Source of the DNA: Rachicladosporium sp. CCFEE 5018
Taxonomy: Eukaryota; Ascomycota; Dothideomycetes; Cladosporiales; Cladosporiaceae
Length of the DNA stretch: 29,597 nucleotides
Reading direction: 5' to 3'
Assembly (NCBI GenBank): GCA_002077045.2
Contig: KZ111203.1
Span: 58,606 to 88,202, forward strand
Shown: positions 1 through 9,454 of the stretch, piece after piece
How the letters are laid out: each line of letters opens with the position of its first letter
How positions within the stretch are numbered: position 1 is the first letter of the stretch
Made by a program: the position numbers and the translations under genes
Notes under the pieces: generated by a model
What the model was told of the DNA's origin: nothing
What the model saw: the letters and a program-made list of their open reading frames with translations, nothing else
Databases searched by the model: none

Positions 1-1440
1 GCTGGCGTACGCGAGCTGGAGGCGACATCGCGGCCCAATGACCTCTTCACGCTTTCCGAGATCCCGGCTGCAGCAGAGTTAGACGCCAAATTAGGGAGAA
101 CTCTTGACGACAGTGCCGCCGACTTATCGCAACGAGTCTTCGATGCTGAGTCGAGAGCTGAGCGCAAGCTGCATGGTGAATGGTGGTGCATCGACGACGA
201 GACTGCTGGCAAGCTCGAGTTGCTGGCTGGAACTTCGTTGCCAGATGAAGTAGACTCGACTTCAACGGACAATGCAAGCGAAGCTAGCTCAGACGAGTCA
301 GACGAGTCACCGCCATCCTCGCCAGGCAAGCAAGCGACGCTACCTACACCCGCGGCCCAGCTTCTCAAGCCAACGGAGTTTCTGAACCTTTCCCGGACTC
401 TGTTCATGAACAGCGCGGATCCCACCGACTCCAACTGGCGGACTATCGCAAGCACCGACTCCACTTCGACGGCTCCTGCGATCTTCCGCACTGCCTTCGA
501 TGACTTCCACAACCTTGCCGTCAGTGTCACTAGACGTCTGGTGCAGACTACTATCTTCCAAGCAACATCACGCCTCCGTGCTCACGCAGATGCGCGGACG
601 GCACCAAACGTGCACGGCAGAGATGTAAGTGCTGCACTTGCGATCCTCGGCATGCCGGCGGACACGAAACATTACTGGGCTACTGTCGCAAGGCGCTGCA
701 AAGTTGATGTCTTCACGGACTCGAGCAAGTATAGAGATGGACGACCGTCGACGAAGACTGGAGTGCAGATCACCTGGGACGAGGCTGAGGCAGCGCTCGG
801 TCTCACGAAGTCCGTTGTCGACATCGTGATAAATGACGACGAGGTGTCTGGTGATGTGGAAGATGATGATGATGACGCATACACTTATATCAGTGGCAGC
901 GAAAGTGCTGATGAGCTAGCTTCCGATGTCGAAGATGTTGACAGTGTCAAGAGCGAGACCAGCAGCCGCGAGAGGAAGCCATCGAAGCGCAAACGCGCAC
1001 TCAGCCCGCACAGCTTCGACAAAGCAGAAGGCCAGTACCTCGAATCTCTCGATCGACACGGCAGTCTGGCCGAAGGCAATCGACTATGTGAAGCACTTGG
1101 TCATGAGACAAAACCTGCCGAGGAGCAACCGATGCCTGAACGACAATTCAAGCGTGCTCGACTGGAAACGCGGCCGCGTGATTGGAGAGAAAAAGTGCAG
1201 TACGCGCCACCCTGGGATGTGTTCGACGAACAGCCGCAGTCGGCGGACTTCGAGAGGATGGGCCGGATCGGCGCCATGAGACGAGACAGGAGGCGTGCTC
1301 ACAGACAGGCCGCCATGACGGATGAAGAAGTCACAGCTGCTGCACACGCCGATGGCAGTCCCAGTCACGCTCAGACTGATGATAGCGCCGCTACGTCAAA
1401 CTCAGAGTCCGAGGACGAGGAGGACACAGGGAGTGAATAG
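1..1440 (+). CDS. Rrn5-like RNA polymerase I transcription factor, 3' part
   Basis: The frame is open from base 1 to the TAG at 1438-1440, so the start lies outside the window; about 479 residues are visible. The middle part (about nt 360-715) contains LNLSRTLFMN and a helical segment with RRLVQTTIFQATSRLRA and later LGMP...WATVARRC, which looks like the histone-fold-like part of fungal Rrn5, a subunit of the upstream activating factor that recruits RNA polymerase I to rDNA promoters. Downstream the protein becomes acidic (a run of aspartates near nt 850-880), then has basic KRKR-type nuclear-localisation-like stretches (about nt 985-1000), and ends in an acidic tail. No intron is visible. 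It is convergent with the Ctf18 gene, with only 55 bp between the stop codons. The Rrn5 assignment rests on remembered family character, not on a search; another histone-fold nuclear protein is the alternative. Confidence 0.6.
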   Translation, partial: AGVRELEATSRPNDLFTLSEIPAAAELDAKLGRTLDDSAADLSQRVFDAESRAERKLHGEWWCIDDETAGKLELLAGTSLPDEVDSTSTDNASEASSDESDESPPSSPGKQATLPTPAAQLLKPTEFLNLSRTLFMNSADPTDSNWRTIASTDSTSTAPAIFRTAFDDFHNLAVSVTRRLVQTTIFQATSRLRAHADARTAPNVHGRDVSAALAILGMPADTKHYWATVARRCKVDVFTDSSKYRDGRPSTKTGVQITWDEAEAALGLTKSVVDIVINDDEVSGDVEDDDDDAYTYISGSESADELASDVEDVDSVKSETSSRERKPSKRKRALSPHSFDKAEGQYLESLDRHGSLAEGNRLCEALGHETKPAEEQPMPERQFKRARLETRPRDWREKVQYAPPWDVFDEQPQSADFERMGRIGAMRRDRRRAHRQAAMTDEEVTAAAHADGSPSHAQTDDSAATSNSESEDEEDTGSE

Positions 1441-1495
1441 ATCGATGTCCGACTCGTGTCCAAGACTCTACCCAATAGTCTGAAGCCAAGCCATT

Positions 1496-3964
1496 TTACA
1501 TCCCTCCCATCAACTCCTTCAGCGTAAGCGATTTCCTCACAGCATTGCTGAACCCCTCATTAAACGTCACCCACACCCGTCCAGCCTCCTTCTCGTCCAG
1601 CTTTCCTTGCTCCACCTTCTGCCGTTCGCTCATCTCAGCCCGCAGCGGAACCTCCTTGATCCTTCCAAAGAAATCCCTCACGACTTTCACCCTCTTCTCG
1701 CCGATATCAGCAGGCCCCGTATCAGCGCGCTTCAGCTGCGGCGCCACACTCGCATCGGCGCCCATCCGCCCCAGTCTCGCAACCTCGTTCCGCCGCGTCT
1801 CCTCTTTCCTGAACTCCTGATCTAGCACCTGCCTGACCGCAAACCGGGTCTTCCCAGCTGCGCCGCACTCGCCGAATCCTTTCCCGCCTGTCTCGAAGAC
1901 GCCAGAGTCGTCGATCGCAGGCTCCATGCGGTAAACCCAGTCGCCTCCACCTCTCCAGCTCTGCCCATCGCTCGGATCAGCAGTAGCGCGACATTTCTCG
2001 AAGCGCACGCCTGTGGCACCCATGGCGTTCACTGCGCGGTTCACGAGAGCGAGTTCGGAGGCTTTACGGACGGCGGCTGTGGATTTGTCGGATCCGGAGC
2101 CGCCTATGATTGTGGGGTTTACGGCTGGGGAGAGCATTCGGAGGAGGTAGGGGAGGAGGTCTGTGGCGAGATGGGAGGAAGAGGTGAACATTCTGCTCAG
2201 TGGGGAGGAGAGGGATGTACTCAGAGTTTGAAGCGTGGCGGTGTGGGTTTTCTGTGCTTCTGTCGCGGCCCAGGGGGCGGAGGAGGTGGTGAAAGGATGT
2301 GCTTCGGGTGCTTCGGAATCGGGGTTGCCTTGTTGTGCGCCCCAGGATCTGGTCTGTGAGGCAAAGAGGTGGTGGAAAGCCAGGATTGGCGAGGAGAGGT
2401 AAGGCGCGAGTTCCCACTCGTTGCTGCTGAAGACGGCATTTGAGAGAGTGTCATGGAAGTGCAGCCACTCGTAGGCTGCGGTGGGCTTGGAGAGGTATGT
2501 GTCGTCTTGAAAGCGGTGGGTTGGATAGGCGGAGAAGACATCAGTCATCATTCGGTCGCTGTCGCCGAGTGTGTCGATCAGCTCGCGGAGGCGTGTGGTC
2601 GAGCTGCGTTTGAGGGATTCAGCTACGCCTTTGACCGATGAGCCGGTAGTTGCAGCCAATTGCTCGGGTGTTTCGACGAGTGTAGACTTCGGGAAGCCGG
2701 CGCCTTCTTGGAATACACGATCGACTATGTCGCGTGGACCACCGCGGCCAAGTCCTCTTGCTGCGCCTCCGCCGTGGCCAAGATCAGAGATGATATTGTC
2801 CTCGACCCATTTGCGGGTCAGACGAGCGCTCCCTGTGCGGTCTTGTTCGGACCGCAGCTTGCCTGCCACCCATTCGCCCACGACCATCACGCCTCGCATG
2901 TCACCTTCACCTTGACCATTCGCTGAGCGGTCTTCTTTCCGGTTGCTGACACCCCATGCGGCTTCACACAGCCGGCGAACACCATCACCATCGCAGGGCA
3001 CACCTTCCTTCTCGAAGATCCCTGCCATCCGCGAAGTGATAGTTGCGATCTGTGGCTTCCGCATGTGCACGATCTCAGCGTGCGAGCTCTGTCGCAGCGG
3101 CCGCAGTGCAGGATGATAGACATCATTGCAGATCAGGATCAGCGGCCTCAACAAGCGGAATCGATCGCCTTTCTTCTTCCTCGTCGTTCCCTGTGCTAAA
3201 GTCCCAAGCGCGGTCGAGTTCTTCTGATCGAGCATAACCAAATCGATCAGAGCTTTGACAAAGCCACCCTCGCCACTGCCCCCGCTCCCACCGACGACAC
3301 CATCAACCTCATCAACTACCACGCACACCGGTCGACCAGCCTTCCTGACCTTGCCGCCAATAGTCTTCATGTCAACGCCCTTCACATTTTCAGTACCCAC
3401 CATATCTCTGATTCTCCCTTTGACCACGTTACTACTCCGCTCATCGCTAGCATTGATCTCCTGCACTTCATAGCCTGCTTGTCGGGCACAAACATGAGCT
3501 AGTGTCGTCTTCCCCAATCCAGGCGGTCCAGTGAGAAGCAGAATCTTGCGGTGCTGCTTCTCCACGAACGCTCCTTCCTCGCCACTGTGTCGTGCCTTCG
3601 GCTTGGCCCTGTGCATTCCAGGAAACACGATCGGGTCCCATCGTTTCAGCCAGTGCATCACAGAGCGGTGAGTGCGCTCATCGCCAATGAGGTCGGTAAA
3701 TTTACGAGCGCGGTATTTCTCGGTCCATAGTAGTGTGCTTCTGCCTGCAACTTGCTCTGGAGGTGGCGTAGGGAGCTCAATAGGCGCCTTTGGGAGATCG
3801 AGCTCTGCCTGAGCTTCGCGGAGCAGGAGGTGAATATCAATGCCGAAGTAAGTTCGCTGGGCTTTGGTAGGCCGGGATAGAGTGCTGAGTCCCAAGTCGA
3901 TCTCGGTGCGTTTCCTCTTCCTGAACACTGGATCCAGAGAGGGAGAAGTCGCCATTGGAGCCAT
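1496..3964 (-). CDS. CTF18: Chromosome transmission fidelity protein 18 (Ctf18), alternative RFC clamp-loader subunit
   Basis: Single exon, 822 aa, with ATG at 3964. This is the large AAA+ subunit of the Ctf18-RFC clamp loader, which loads PCNA during S phase and supports sister-chromatid cohesion and the replication checkpoint. Visible features: LLWTEKYRARKFTDLIGD (about residues 78-95), typical of RFC large subunits; Walker A GPPGLGKTT (146-154); an NASDERS box (171-177); Walker B VCVVVDEVDG (213-222); and a sensor-1-like LILICNDVYHPALRPLR (275-291). The extreme C terminus has VWVTFNEGFSNAVRKSLT, the conserved tail that in the family contacts Dcc1 and Ctf8. The N-terminal region before the AAA+ module is short (about 75 residues). 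It ends 55 bp from the convergent Rrn5-like gene, and the pirin gene lies head-to-tail upstream. The identification is very secure. Confidence 0.95.
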   Translation of the reverse strand: MAPMATSPSLDPVFRKRKRTEIDLGLSTLSRPTKAQRTYFGIDIHLLLREAQAELDLPKAPIELPTPPPEQVAGRSTLLWTEKYRARKFTDLIGDERTHRSVMHWLKRWDPIVFPGMHRAKPKARHSGEEGAFVEKQHRKILLLTGPPGLGKTTLAHVCARQAGYEVQEINASDERSSNVVKGRIRDMVGTENVKGVDMKTIGGKVRKAGRPVCVVVDEVDGVVGGSGGSGEGGFVKALIDLVMLDQKNSTALGTLAQGTTRKKKGDRFRLLRPLILICNDVYHPALRPLRQSSHAEIVHMRKPQIATITSRMAGIFEKEGVPCDGDGVRRLCEAAWGVSNRKEDRSANGQGEGDMRGVMVVGEWVAGKLRSEQDRTGSARLTRKWVEDNIISDLGHGGGAARGLGRGGPRDIVDRVFQEGAGFPKSTLVETPEQLAATTGSSVKGVAESLKRSSTTRLRELIDTLGDSDRMMTDVFSAYPTHRFQDDTYLSKPTAAYEWLHFHDTLSNAVFSSNEWELAPYLSSPILAFHHLFASQTRSWGAQQGNPDSEAPEAHPFTTSSAPWAATEAQKTHTATLQTLSTSLSSPLSRMFTSSSHLATDLLPYLLRMLSPAVNPTIIGGSGSDKSTAAVRKASELALVNRAVNAMGATGVRFEKCRATADPSDGQSWRGGGDWVYRMEPAIDDSGVFETGGKGFGECGAAGKTRFAVRQVLDQEFRKEETRRNEVARLGRMGADASVAPQLKRADTGPADIGEKRVKVVRDFFGRIKEVPLRAEMSERQKVEQGKLDEKEAGRVWVTFNEGFSNAVRKSLTLKELMGGM

Positions 3965-4228
3965 TCTGTCTCCCAGATTTCGCAGTCAACTTAGCAGAAA
4001 CTGGGTTTGAAGCACGAAGATGGAGATTTGGGAGACGCGTTTGAACGCGTCAAGCTGCAAAGTGTGTACGGCCGACCAGATGTACTTTGTCCTCAACATC
4101 ATGTATAATGTCTGTCCTGACCTCGACCCTTGCAGAAACGACACATAAGTACAGGGATATAGATAGGAAACAGATGGACGTTGGTAACACACAGGTTGGA
4201 TATTCACCGCCGTAGAGTAGCTACATCA

Positions 4229-5242
4229 CTACTGTCCCATATCAAATAACAAGAACTCTGCTTCCGTCGCTCCCACGCTCTCAATCTCAATCTTGCCTGG
4301 CCCCTTCGCTCCTCTGACATACGCTCCATCGCCCTCACCAAGCTCGACGTTGCCGAACTTGATCTTTGCGCCGCCAGTCTTTGGCTGTACGCGCTCAGAC
4401 ATGACGACATGCACGTACACGTTCCTTTCGCCTTCGGTGACAAGCTCATGCGTGACGCTCTTCCCTGGATGGAGGATAGACGCGCTCATGCTGACGTCCG
4501 AATGCGCGGGAATCGGCTCTGATTCGCCATCCTTGCCAGAGTGCCGATCAGTGCTCTCAATGATCCGAACAAGATTGTTGGTCTTCATTTCATCCGTGAA
4601 CTTGCGAGTCTTGTAAGAAGGTTTGAGTCCAGAGACATTCGGCTTCGCCCAGATCTGCAAGAAGTGGACGTCCTCCTTCTTGTTGCGATTGTACTCGGAG
4701 TGGCGGATTCCTGTGCCCGCAGAGGTGAACTGAACTTCGCCACGGCGCAGGTTCTCTAGATTGCCCATCGAATCTTTGTGCTCGAGTTCGCCACGAACAA
4801 GGTAACTCCAAATTAAGAATTCAGCGTGCTGATGCTCGCCGAATCCTTCGCCTTTCTGTACGCGATCCTCGTTGATCACGCGGAGAGGACCGAAGGACTG
4901 ATGGGCCCGGTCGTGGTAGGAGGCGAAGGAGAACGTGTGGAACGTATAAAGCCAACCATGCTCGGCATGTCCGCGAGCATTCCATGGTCTTTTAGTGATC
5001 TTAAGGTTGGAAGAGCCATTGGTGGTGGCTGTCGTAGTTTGAGTGGCCATCGTGCGATTCGCGGCACTCGAAAGAGACGACGTCAAGGATCTCGGTAGCT
5101 GCTTCGACAGAGCTGATCGGAGAGGAGTGATCAAGGCCAGGATGACTGCAATGCCGACTATTGCTGCTACTGCTTTGATCGAGATAGTTGAAATGGTGGA
5201 CTGAGCTGTGGTACTGGGCGTTGCTTCTTTCGTTGAAGACAT
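4229..5242 (-). CDS. Pirin-family protein with N-terminal membrane segment
   Basis: Single exon, 337 aa, from ATG 5242 to TAG 4229; the frame is open a little further upstream but without another ATG. The core is a pirin bicupin: RGHAEHGWLYTFHTFSFASY is the family entry motif, and the metal site is complete as HQH (His138, His140) with HSE (His182, Glu184). The C-terminal cupin ends in EAEFLLFDMGQ. Known pirins bind Fe(II); they act as nuclear cofactors in mammals or as quercetinases in bacteria. Unusually, about 80 residues precede the cupin. They include a hydrophobic stretch at residues 22-40 (VAAIVGIAVILALI) followed by a Ser/Arg-rich linker, and a second Met (65) lies just before the core. 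The front part could be a membrane anchor or a mitochondrial presequence; starting at Met65 would give a normal soluble pirin. It shares a divergent promoter with the methyltransferase-like gene. Confidence 0.92.
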   Translation of the reverse strand: MSSTKEATPSTTAQSTISTISIKAVAAIVGIAVILALITPLRSALSKQLPRSLTSSLSSAANRTMATQTTTATTNGSSNLKITKRPWNARGHAEHGWLYTFHTFSFASYHDRAHQSFGPLRVINEDRVQKGEGFGEHQHAEFLIWSYLVRGELEHKDSMGNLENLRRGEVQFTSAGTGIRHSEYNRNKKEDVHFLQIWAKPNVSGLKPSYKTRKFTDEMKTNNLVRIIESTDRHSGKDGESEPIPAHSDVSMSASILHPGKSVTHELVTEGERNVYVHVVMSERVQPKTGGAKIKFGNVELGEGDGAYVRGAKGPGKIEIESVGATEAEFLLFDMGQ

Positions 5243-5436
5243 GAAATATGTAACCAAGGAGAGGAAGAGCAGCACTTATACTCGAATCATTCGAAGCTCT
5301 AGGAGCTCACACCTGATCTACAATAGTCTAAAATGTTCCAGATGGATGACGGCAATGCTGATGGAGCATTTTCAATGGCAGCTAAATGCGCTTTGTCACC
5401 TCGGCAAGATTTCCGACTCGAGTCAGCTCCATGCCC
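5243..5436. promoter_or_regulatory. Short divergent intergenic region between pirin and methyltransferase-like genes
   Basis: The two start codons point away from each other with about 140-240 bp between them, depending on which ATG the plus-strand gene uses. Both promoters must lie in or near this stretch, so co-regulation is possible. No clear TATA box or operator was identified. Confidence 0.4.
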
Positions 5437-6710
5437 ATGGCTGACATCACTTCCTCACTTCATCCGCCGTTGTGCCATGCCAACATGCCTTCCATCCCTC
5501 AGAAGGCGCAGACGGAAGACTCCACGAGCTTCGATCCCGACGTATTCTTCGGCTCGTGGGCGAAGGGAGACCTGACGCCGCCCTACGATAATGACTTCCG
5601 GAAATTCATCATCCGCGCCTTCGGCCTGCAGCTAAACGATACATATGGCTACCGCGCCACAGCTGAAGTCACCTTACTCCAAGCTCAGACATATGTCGAG
5701 TTCGGTCGGCAAGGCACACTGCATAAGTGGTATGTCGACGAAATTGGCGAGCAGGTAAGTCGACTGGCCTCAGCTACGCAGGGGCAGCAAGTTCTTATGT
5801 ACAGCGCACAGCCCTGAGACAATCCCACGCAGAGACCTCCGCCACCCGCTGTAGATATCGCGGCTTATACCGACATCTTCCGACCTACGACCAGCACTGC
5901 GAATGCGATCAAGGGACTCCTCTCGAATGCCAAGAAGGGCTCCATTCGCGCAGACGTCGCGAAGCACATCCAGTCCCTGTACCAACCTCTAGCTGCAGAT
6001 CGCAAGATCATCGTCTCGAAAAGTAAGACTCACGTAAACCCCTACTTCGATCTCCTCGCCTGGTTCAACCAGAACCTCGAATGGGCTGGTCCAGAAGCGA
6101 ATACAGTGAAGATCAAGCACTCTCACCCCACGCTGCCAGTGCTTTTCCACCACTTCGGCTGCGTGTGTCCGAGCTATGAAAGTCTTGAGATCATCCGGCA
6201 GGTTGCGAAAGGGAGATCAATCATCGACCTAGGGTCTGGCAATGGGTACTGGACTTACATGCTGCGTCGTCTACGGAATGGGAAGGATAAGATGGAGGTA
6301 ATCCCGATCGATAACGGGATCAGCGAATGGCGCACTGTGTGGATTGGCGATACGTTGGAGATGGACGGCGTGAAGTGGTTGAACGGCAATGAGGGAGGAA
6401 AGGGGAAAGTGCTGCTGTTGGTGTATCCGCAGGTTGGGCTGGAGTTCACGACGAAGATGATCGAGGGGTATAGTGAGTAACAGGTGCTGTCGTGGGGTGG
6501 TGGCAGTTGCTGACGATCATCACAGAAGGCACAACGATCATCATCGCTGGATCGCAGAACGGCAACGGCTTCACGGCATTCGCATCAGAGCTTATTGTGG
6601 ACTGGTTCGCGAGGGAGAAACCGGAGTGGGAGAAGGTTTGTCAGGTTCCGTTACCTAGCTTCGCTGGTAAGGACGAGGCTCTGTTCGTCTTTGAGAAACA
6701 TGGAGCCTAA
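5386..6710 (+). CDS. Methyltransferase-like protein of unknown substrate, three exons
   Basis: Exons as read: 5386-5754, 5833-6472 and 6526-6710. The introns are 78 nt (GTAAGT...CAG) and 53 nt (GTGAGT...CAG), and the frame is kept throughout. From ATG 5386 the product is 397 aa; ATGs at 5437 (380 aa) and 5485 are equally credible starts, and 5485 has A at -3. Residues encoded at 6220-6252 read IIDLGSGNGYW, a SAM-binding motif I typical of class I methyltransferases, about 130 codons from the end. The last exon has TTIIIAGSQNGNGFTAF, which could form a later strand of the fold. The N-terminal half (DPDVFFGSWAKGD, then KTHVNPYFDLLAWFNQN) belongs to no family I recognise. It is convergent with the first MYND gene (stops 109 bp apart). 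The SAM-binding call is reasonable, but substrate and role are unknown. Confidence 0.65.
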
Positions 6711-6819
6711 AGTCACCTGGCGTGCAAAGAGCCAGTTCAGTCATTCAATTGATCCTCTCTCTCTTATGTCCGCAAGCTCTAAGTCCACAACCCTGTACTG
6801 CCATCAAGCCTTGGCCTCA

Positions 6820-7788
6820 TCAATTGCACATCGACCAAGGAGAGTCGATCTTGTCACGAAGACCCCTCTCCCAGATGCCAGAGACGCGACTGTAGTAATC
6901 AACGACGCGACGCAAGGTGATCATCAGAACATCCTGGGTGTCCCCTTCCTTGTCGCCGACAACCCAGACGAACCCACCCTTAGCTCCGAAGTTCTCCTCC
7001 CTGATGGGTAAGTCCTCCTGCGGCTTGGTCGCGACCACGACGGCATCATTGGTTTTCGAAATATTCTCATGTTCTGAGATGAACTTCGCCCTGCTGTAGC
7101 ACCCTAGCGAGTGGTGCTCAAGCTTGTATGCGATGTCGCCGTGGTGTTGGATCCCGTGATATCCGATTGGCGACCCGTCCGGCGCAATGAGCGCTGCGAT
7201 GGAAGTCTCACTTGGCTTCATGGCGTCGAGAGATTGGCCTTCGTCCTTGATGACTTCTTCGGGCAAAGCATTGCGAGTAGGCAGCCAGATGAAGCGAGGC
7301 TTGGGTCCCGGTTCAGGGAAATAAAGAGCGAGGCAGTGGTCCGGGCTGGGACGCAAGAGGAACTCTCTGGCGGTCGTACAGACTAGAGCGTGAAGCGGGC
7401 TACCATCAGTCAGCTCTTGCTCATGTCTCGCTTCGACTCAAATCTAGTCACCGGTCTTGGTCCGCACAGCGCTCAGAGCAGTACTTGATGCCGTTGCAGA
7501 CTACGCCGGCAGACTTGCCCGTCTTGCGGCAATTGGCGCATTTTTCCTGGTCCTCACGGAAGGCTGTTGGTGCTCTGCAGACTTCATGGTGGTCTTCACT
7601 GTTTCGGCGTCAGTTGGCTCACGATAACGATGTCAGAATATGGCGTACCGGTCTTCCTCGCCGTTCCCACATTCGTCGTCCCCACAGAACTTCGCGACGT
7701 TGCAACGCGCGCAGATTTGTGTTGCCTCGTTGTCGCAGCTGCTGCAGTACTTCGTGCCGTCGCCACCGAGCCAGTAGCGGTCAGCCAT
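6820..7788 (-). CDS. MYND zinc-finger protein, paralog A (two fingers)
   Basis: Exons read on the minus strand: 7788-7649, 7598-7452 and 7399-6820; introns are 50 nt and 52 nt (GTACGC...CAG, GTGACT...TAG). Product 288 aa. Finger 1 is complete: C15, C18, C26, C29, C35, C40, H50, C54. Finger 2 has seven of eight expected ligands: C67, C70, C81, C87, C91, H99, C103; the missing one falls at Gly78. MYND fingers usually bind proline-rich peptides in protein partners. Each finger is cut by a phase-2 intron just before its His-x3-Cys, and the middle exon (147 nt) has phase 2 at both ends. The part after the fingers starts like the paralogs (LVCTTAREFLLRPSPDHCLAL) but then diverges strongly (FGAKGGFVWVVGDKEGD). 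It is the first and most diverged minus-strand member of the array. Confidence 0.8.
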
Positions 7789-8155
7789 GTCGCGTCGAGT
7801 ATGCTGCTCGCTTGGATGGTGGTGCTGTTGATGGATGTTGTTTGTCAAAGGTGCAACACACAAGAGGAGGAGGCTGAAGCAGAGAATCAGGTGAGTCATA
7901 CGTGGAACCCCATCGTCATCCCTCGAATGTGAAACTGGCACGAGGCAGGAGCGATGGAGACTCGTGAGTGCACAAGCGTCAAAACTCGTTGTCCGACAAC
8001 ACGACCGAGGGCAATGAGTGAAAGGAATACAGTCTACGCCTTGGCAAGAGATTGAAGCCGCTCTACTAATTTACAACCAACGCAGGTACATTTCCAGCCA
8101 TGAGTGGAAGCTCTCCGCCAACGACCATGTGCTCCCGCGCTCTGACTTCCGGGAT

Positions 8156-8940
8156 CTAGCTCATCTGCAAGAAGGTACGCTGGTCGAGAAGAGTGTCTCC
8201 ACCGTATTCCAGGCCCTGCCGCCCCAACATAACCTCTTTCAACCACGTCAGATCAGCTGCAGACACATCCCGCAACTTCTTGATCCCGCCCTGAAGCGAA
8301 GTCTTATCCAAGACAGCGAACATAGCCGGTCCATGCAGCCACCACCTTGCACGCCCATCTCTGGCTTCGATCGCTCCAATGTCCTCGCCACCAAGCAAGC
8401 CAGCCACGGACGGGGATATCGGCAAACTGTAATCCCCGTTGCGATAGCACTCGAAGAGCGGACTCGTGTACATGATCTGACCCTTGCCGACTGGGAGCTT
8501 GGGCTTGATCGACTCAGCCTTAGCGGAGTACGGACCACAGCAGAATTGACCTGCTTCGCCGACGAGCAGCCGAGCGTGGAGGACCGACAAATCTTGTACG
8601 AGGAGACCAGGGTAGCCGGGGAGTGGAGTCGGCGTGTCTGCCATCGGGATCCAGCGGAGCTCTGGCTTGGCGACGTGGGGAGGGAAGTAGAAGACTGGAC
8701 GGTGACCTGAGCTTGGATGATCGGTGAGGTTCTTGAAGGCGGAGCAGATGAGCTGGTGAGTTGGTCTAGAGTGTTACGGTCAGCTTGAGCACAGGTGGGC
8801 GTGGCAGCTGAGTGGAGGTGTAGCACTTACTGGTCTCCGGCCTGGCAGCTCTGTGAGCAATACCAGATCGACTTGCATTGCTCGCAGGTCACAGTCCCGG
8901 CCTTGATGCACTGGTAACTGGCACACTGATGAGTCGCCAT
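8156..8940 (-). CDS. MYND zinc-finger protein, paralog B
   Basis: Two exons, 8940-8831 and 8765-8156, joined over a 65-nt intron (GTAAGT...TAG, phase 2). Product 239 aa. The N-terminal MYND finger is complete: C6, C11, C19, C22, C28, C32, H40, C44, including the typical IWYCSQSCQ. After it comes a shared family body: LICSAFKNL, then VFYFPP...LRWIP, then LPISPSVAGLLGG (151-163), WWLHGPAMFAVLD (178-190) and LRDVSAADLTWLKEVMLGRQG (201-221). These blocks recur in paralogs C and D and partly in E, but I cannot place the domain in a named family. A TATA-like stretch on the minus strand (8984-8989) lies about 45 bp before the ATG. MYND fingers are protein-binding modules; no catalytic (for example SET) domain is present. 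Confidence 0.85.
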
Positions 8941-9454
8941 GATGATGAAGGACGCAGCGTTAAGGGGAGAGGTGTTGACATACATATAGGTCGAGGTTCG
9001 CGCTGGTCAACAAGTGCGTTGCGTTTGCTCAGCTTCACGTTACGCAAGACGATGCAGCTCTTGCATGGCCAAACAGAGCTAGCCCGCTGATCATTACAGG
9101 GAATTCCGGAGGGGGTTTCGGGGGACGCTGGTGCATGTGCCTTGCCGACGGGAAGGTGCAGGCTCCCTACAGGACTGCAGTCTACGCCAATGTGGCTACT
9201 ACTCAGGAGACCCTACACGAATCTAGGACCAGGACAGTACTGATATCGCTCACTCGCTTCTGTATGCACTGGTACAGCTCGGATGATTGGCTTCGCTGCG
9301 AGACATAGTCTGCTGTTTCTCGAGGCTGATGAGCCGCATTCTCATCAACATCATCCTCGCCACCCTAGCTCGTCAAGAGTTCGGCTCCCTCTGTGACGTT
9401 CGTCATAATACACCCTCGTTGGTGCATCTCCCGCTCGAACTCAACCCTCGCCAA
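8941..9454. other. Intergenic region between MYND paralogs B and C
   Basis: About 510 bp separate the start of paralog B from the stop of paralog C. It should hold the B promoter (a TATATG-like stretch on the minus strand near 8984-8989) and the C terminator. No convincing ORF, RNA or repeat was seen. Confidence 0.4.

Noticed and set aside
862..876. GAT microsatellite
   Set aside because: Only a few repeats encoding an aspartate run inside the Rrn5-like protein; ordinary acidic low complexity.
8018..8710. Plus-strand 230-codon ORF
   Set aside because: It is the antisense shadow of MYND paralog B, whose frame carries conserved motifs and proper splice sites.
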